This document shows positions 4,812 through 5,678 of a stretch of DNA of 5,678 bases, piece after piece; the stretch's first letter is position 1; every line of letters begins with the position of its first letter. The DNA is from Candidatus Yanofskybacteria bacterium RIFCSPHIGHO2_01_FULL_39_8b (lineage in GTDB: Bacteria > Patescibacteriota > Minisyncoccia > 2-02-FULL-40-12 > GWA2-44-9). The stretch spans positions 5,596-11,273 of the forward strand of contig MGIZ01000052.1 in NCBI GenBank assembly GCA_001794015.1, in the 5' to 3' direction. Below the pieces are notes generated by a model. It worked only from the letters and a program-made list of their open reading frames with translations, was not told the DNA's origin and ran no database searches. Position numbers and translations under genes: made by a program.

Positions 4812-5678
4812 CTACTTCATTTTTCGACGAATAAAAGCAGGGATATCAAAATCCTCTTCCATAACAGTCGGATCGACAAATTCCTTTACCGAACCGTTGC
4901 CGCCATTGCCATTATTTGCATGAGAAGAAATTGGAGTGGCAACAGAATTTTTCTTGGGTTCTGAAATATTATCAAATAAATTTGACCTTTGCTGAATTAT
5001 CGCTGGACGAGGCTGAATGGCATGGCCATTATTAAAACCGGTGGCAACGACGGTAATTTTAATTTCACCCTTTTTTAACTTATCATCCAATACCGCGCCG
5101 AATATAACCTTGGCATCATTGTCAATATGTTCGGTTATAATTCTTGCCGCTTCATTTATTTCCGCCATTGCCAAATCAGTGCCGCCGGAGACGTTAAACA
5201 ACACCCCTTTCGCCCCATCTATTGATACCTCGAGCAGGGGTGAATTGATTGCCATCTTGGCCGCTTCAATCGCCCTATCTTCGCCGTTAGCCCTGCCTAT
5301 ACCCATCAAGGCCGAACCAGAGTTAGACATCACCGCTTTTACGTCGGCAAAATCAACATTGATAATGCCGGGAATGGTAATTAAATCAGAAATACCCTGG
5401 ACACCTTGTCTTAAAACGTCGTCAACAATAGCAAAAGATTCAAGCAGGGGTGTTTTGCGATCAATAATGGATAAAAGCCGATCATTCGGAATTGTAATTA
5501 GCGCATCAACTTTCTCCCGTAACGAATGCCATCCGTCTTCCGCAATTCTCATTCTTTGGGCGCCTTCAAAACTAAATGGTTTAGTCACAACGCCGACTGT
5601 TAGGGCGCCTATATCCTTGGCAATTTCAGCAATAATAGGAGCCGCTCCAGTTCCGGTTCCGCCACCTAATCCACAAGT
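4812..5678 (-). CDS. ftsZ: Cell division protein FtsZ, C-terminal part (5' end outside window)
   Basis: Bacterial tubulin homologue, a GTPase that polymerises into the division ring at midcell. 288 residues are visible; the reading frame runs off the window edge. The first GTG/ATG-like codon inside (GTG at 5588) is an internal valine and not the start, because upstream codons encode the tubulin signature GLGGGTGTGAAPIIAE at visible residues 3-18. The T7 loop that completes the GTPase site of the neighbouring subunit is present (N107, D109, D112 in the visible part; these align with E. coli N207/D209/D212, so about 100 N-terminal residues are missing). The globular domain ends near KITVVATGF. 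A Gly/Asn-rich disordered linker of roughly 55-60 residues follows. The end, DFDIPAFIRRKMK, is the conserved C-terminal peptide that binds membrane tethers such as FtsA or SepF. Stop is TAG. A folded GC-rich tail and a terminator follow. Upstream neighbours are unknown; ftsA is the usual one. Confidence 0.98.
   Translation of the reverse strand, partial: TCGLGGGTGTGAAPIIAEIAKDIGALTVGVVTKPFSFEGAQRMRIAEDGWHSLREKVDALITIPNDRLLSIIDRKTPLLESFAIVDDVLRQGVQGISDLITIPGIINVDFADVKAVMSNSGSALMGIGRANGEDRAIEAAKMAINSPLLEVSIDGAKGVLFNVSGGTDLAMAEINEAARIITEHIDNDAKVIFGAVLDDKLKKGEIKITVVATGFNNGHAIQPRPAIIQQRSNLFDNISEPKKNSVATPISSHANNGNGGNGSVKEFVDPTVMEEDFDIPAFIRRKMK

Noticed and set aside
5586..5588. GTG as the start of a short ftsZ
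   Set aside because: Codons upstream to the window edge encode the conserved tubulin signature, so the gene continues beyond the window.
1572..5678. Alternative genetic code with UGA as glycine
   Set aside because: No in-frame TGA occurs in about 1,690 codons that include many conserved glycines, and NrdJ is complete before its TGA.

Overview
This 5.7 kb window holds three protein genes, all read from the minus strand, in the transcription order ftsZ (5' end cut off by the window edge), nrdJ, comEC. The sequence is AT-rich and uses the standard code. ComEC is a short form without a fused metallo-beta-lactamase domain, and the ribonucleotide reductase is the B12-dependent class II type. Together with protein sequences typical of uncultivated lineages, this suggests a Patescibacteria/CPR (Parcubacteria-like) bacterium. 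That assignment is inference from gene style, not from a marker search.

Layout, following transcription (right to left). 5678-4812 carries the C-terminal ~288 residues of FtsZ: the tubulin signature at the window edge, the T7 loop, a flexible linker and the C-terminal DIPAF peptide. 4811-4410 is a 402 bp intergenic region dense in signals: a GC-rich folded ftsZ 3' region, a strong terminator hairpin, two tandem DnaA-box-like 9-mers, two sigma70-type promoter candidates facing nrdJ, a palindrome over the -35 box of the stronger one, a pair of competing hairpins, and a perfect 8-bp hairpin at the predicted 5' end of the nrdJ mRNA. 4409-1572 is a complete class II ribonucleotide reductase. 1571-1439 holds the nrdJ terminator and a short leader of comEC. 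1438-74 is comEC, encoding the DNA-uptake channel. 73-1 is the start of the next intergenic stretch, with an isolated Shine-Dalgarno-like AAGGAGG.

The genes serve three core processes: division-ring assembly (FtsZ), dNTP synthesis (NrdJ, which needs adenosylcobalamin, probably scavenged) and uptake of single-stranded DNA (ComEC). Strong terminators after ftsZ and nrdJ suggest separate transcription units rather than a single operon. I see no mobile element, CRISPR array, tRNA or rRNA, and no convincing new multi-gene system. The items most worth a second look are a 21+21 bp perfect palindrome inside the comEC coding region (1259-1302), the DnaA-box-like pair between ftsZ and nrdJ, and the structured nrdJ leader/promoter region.
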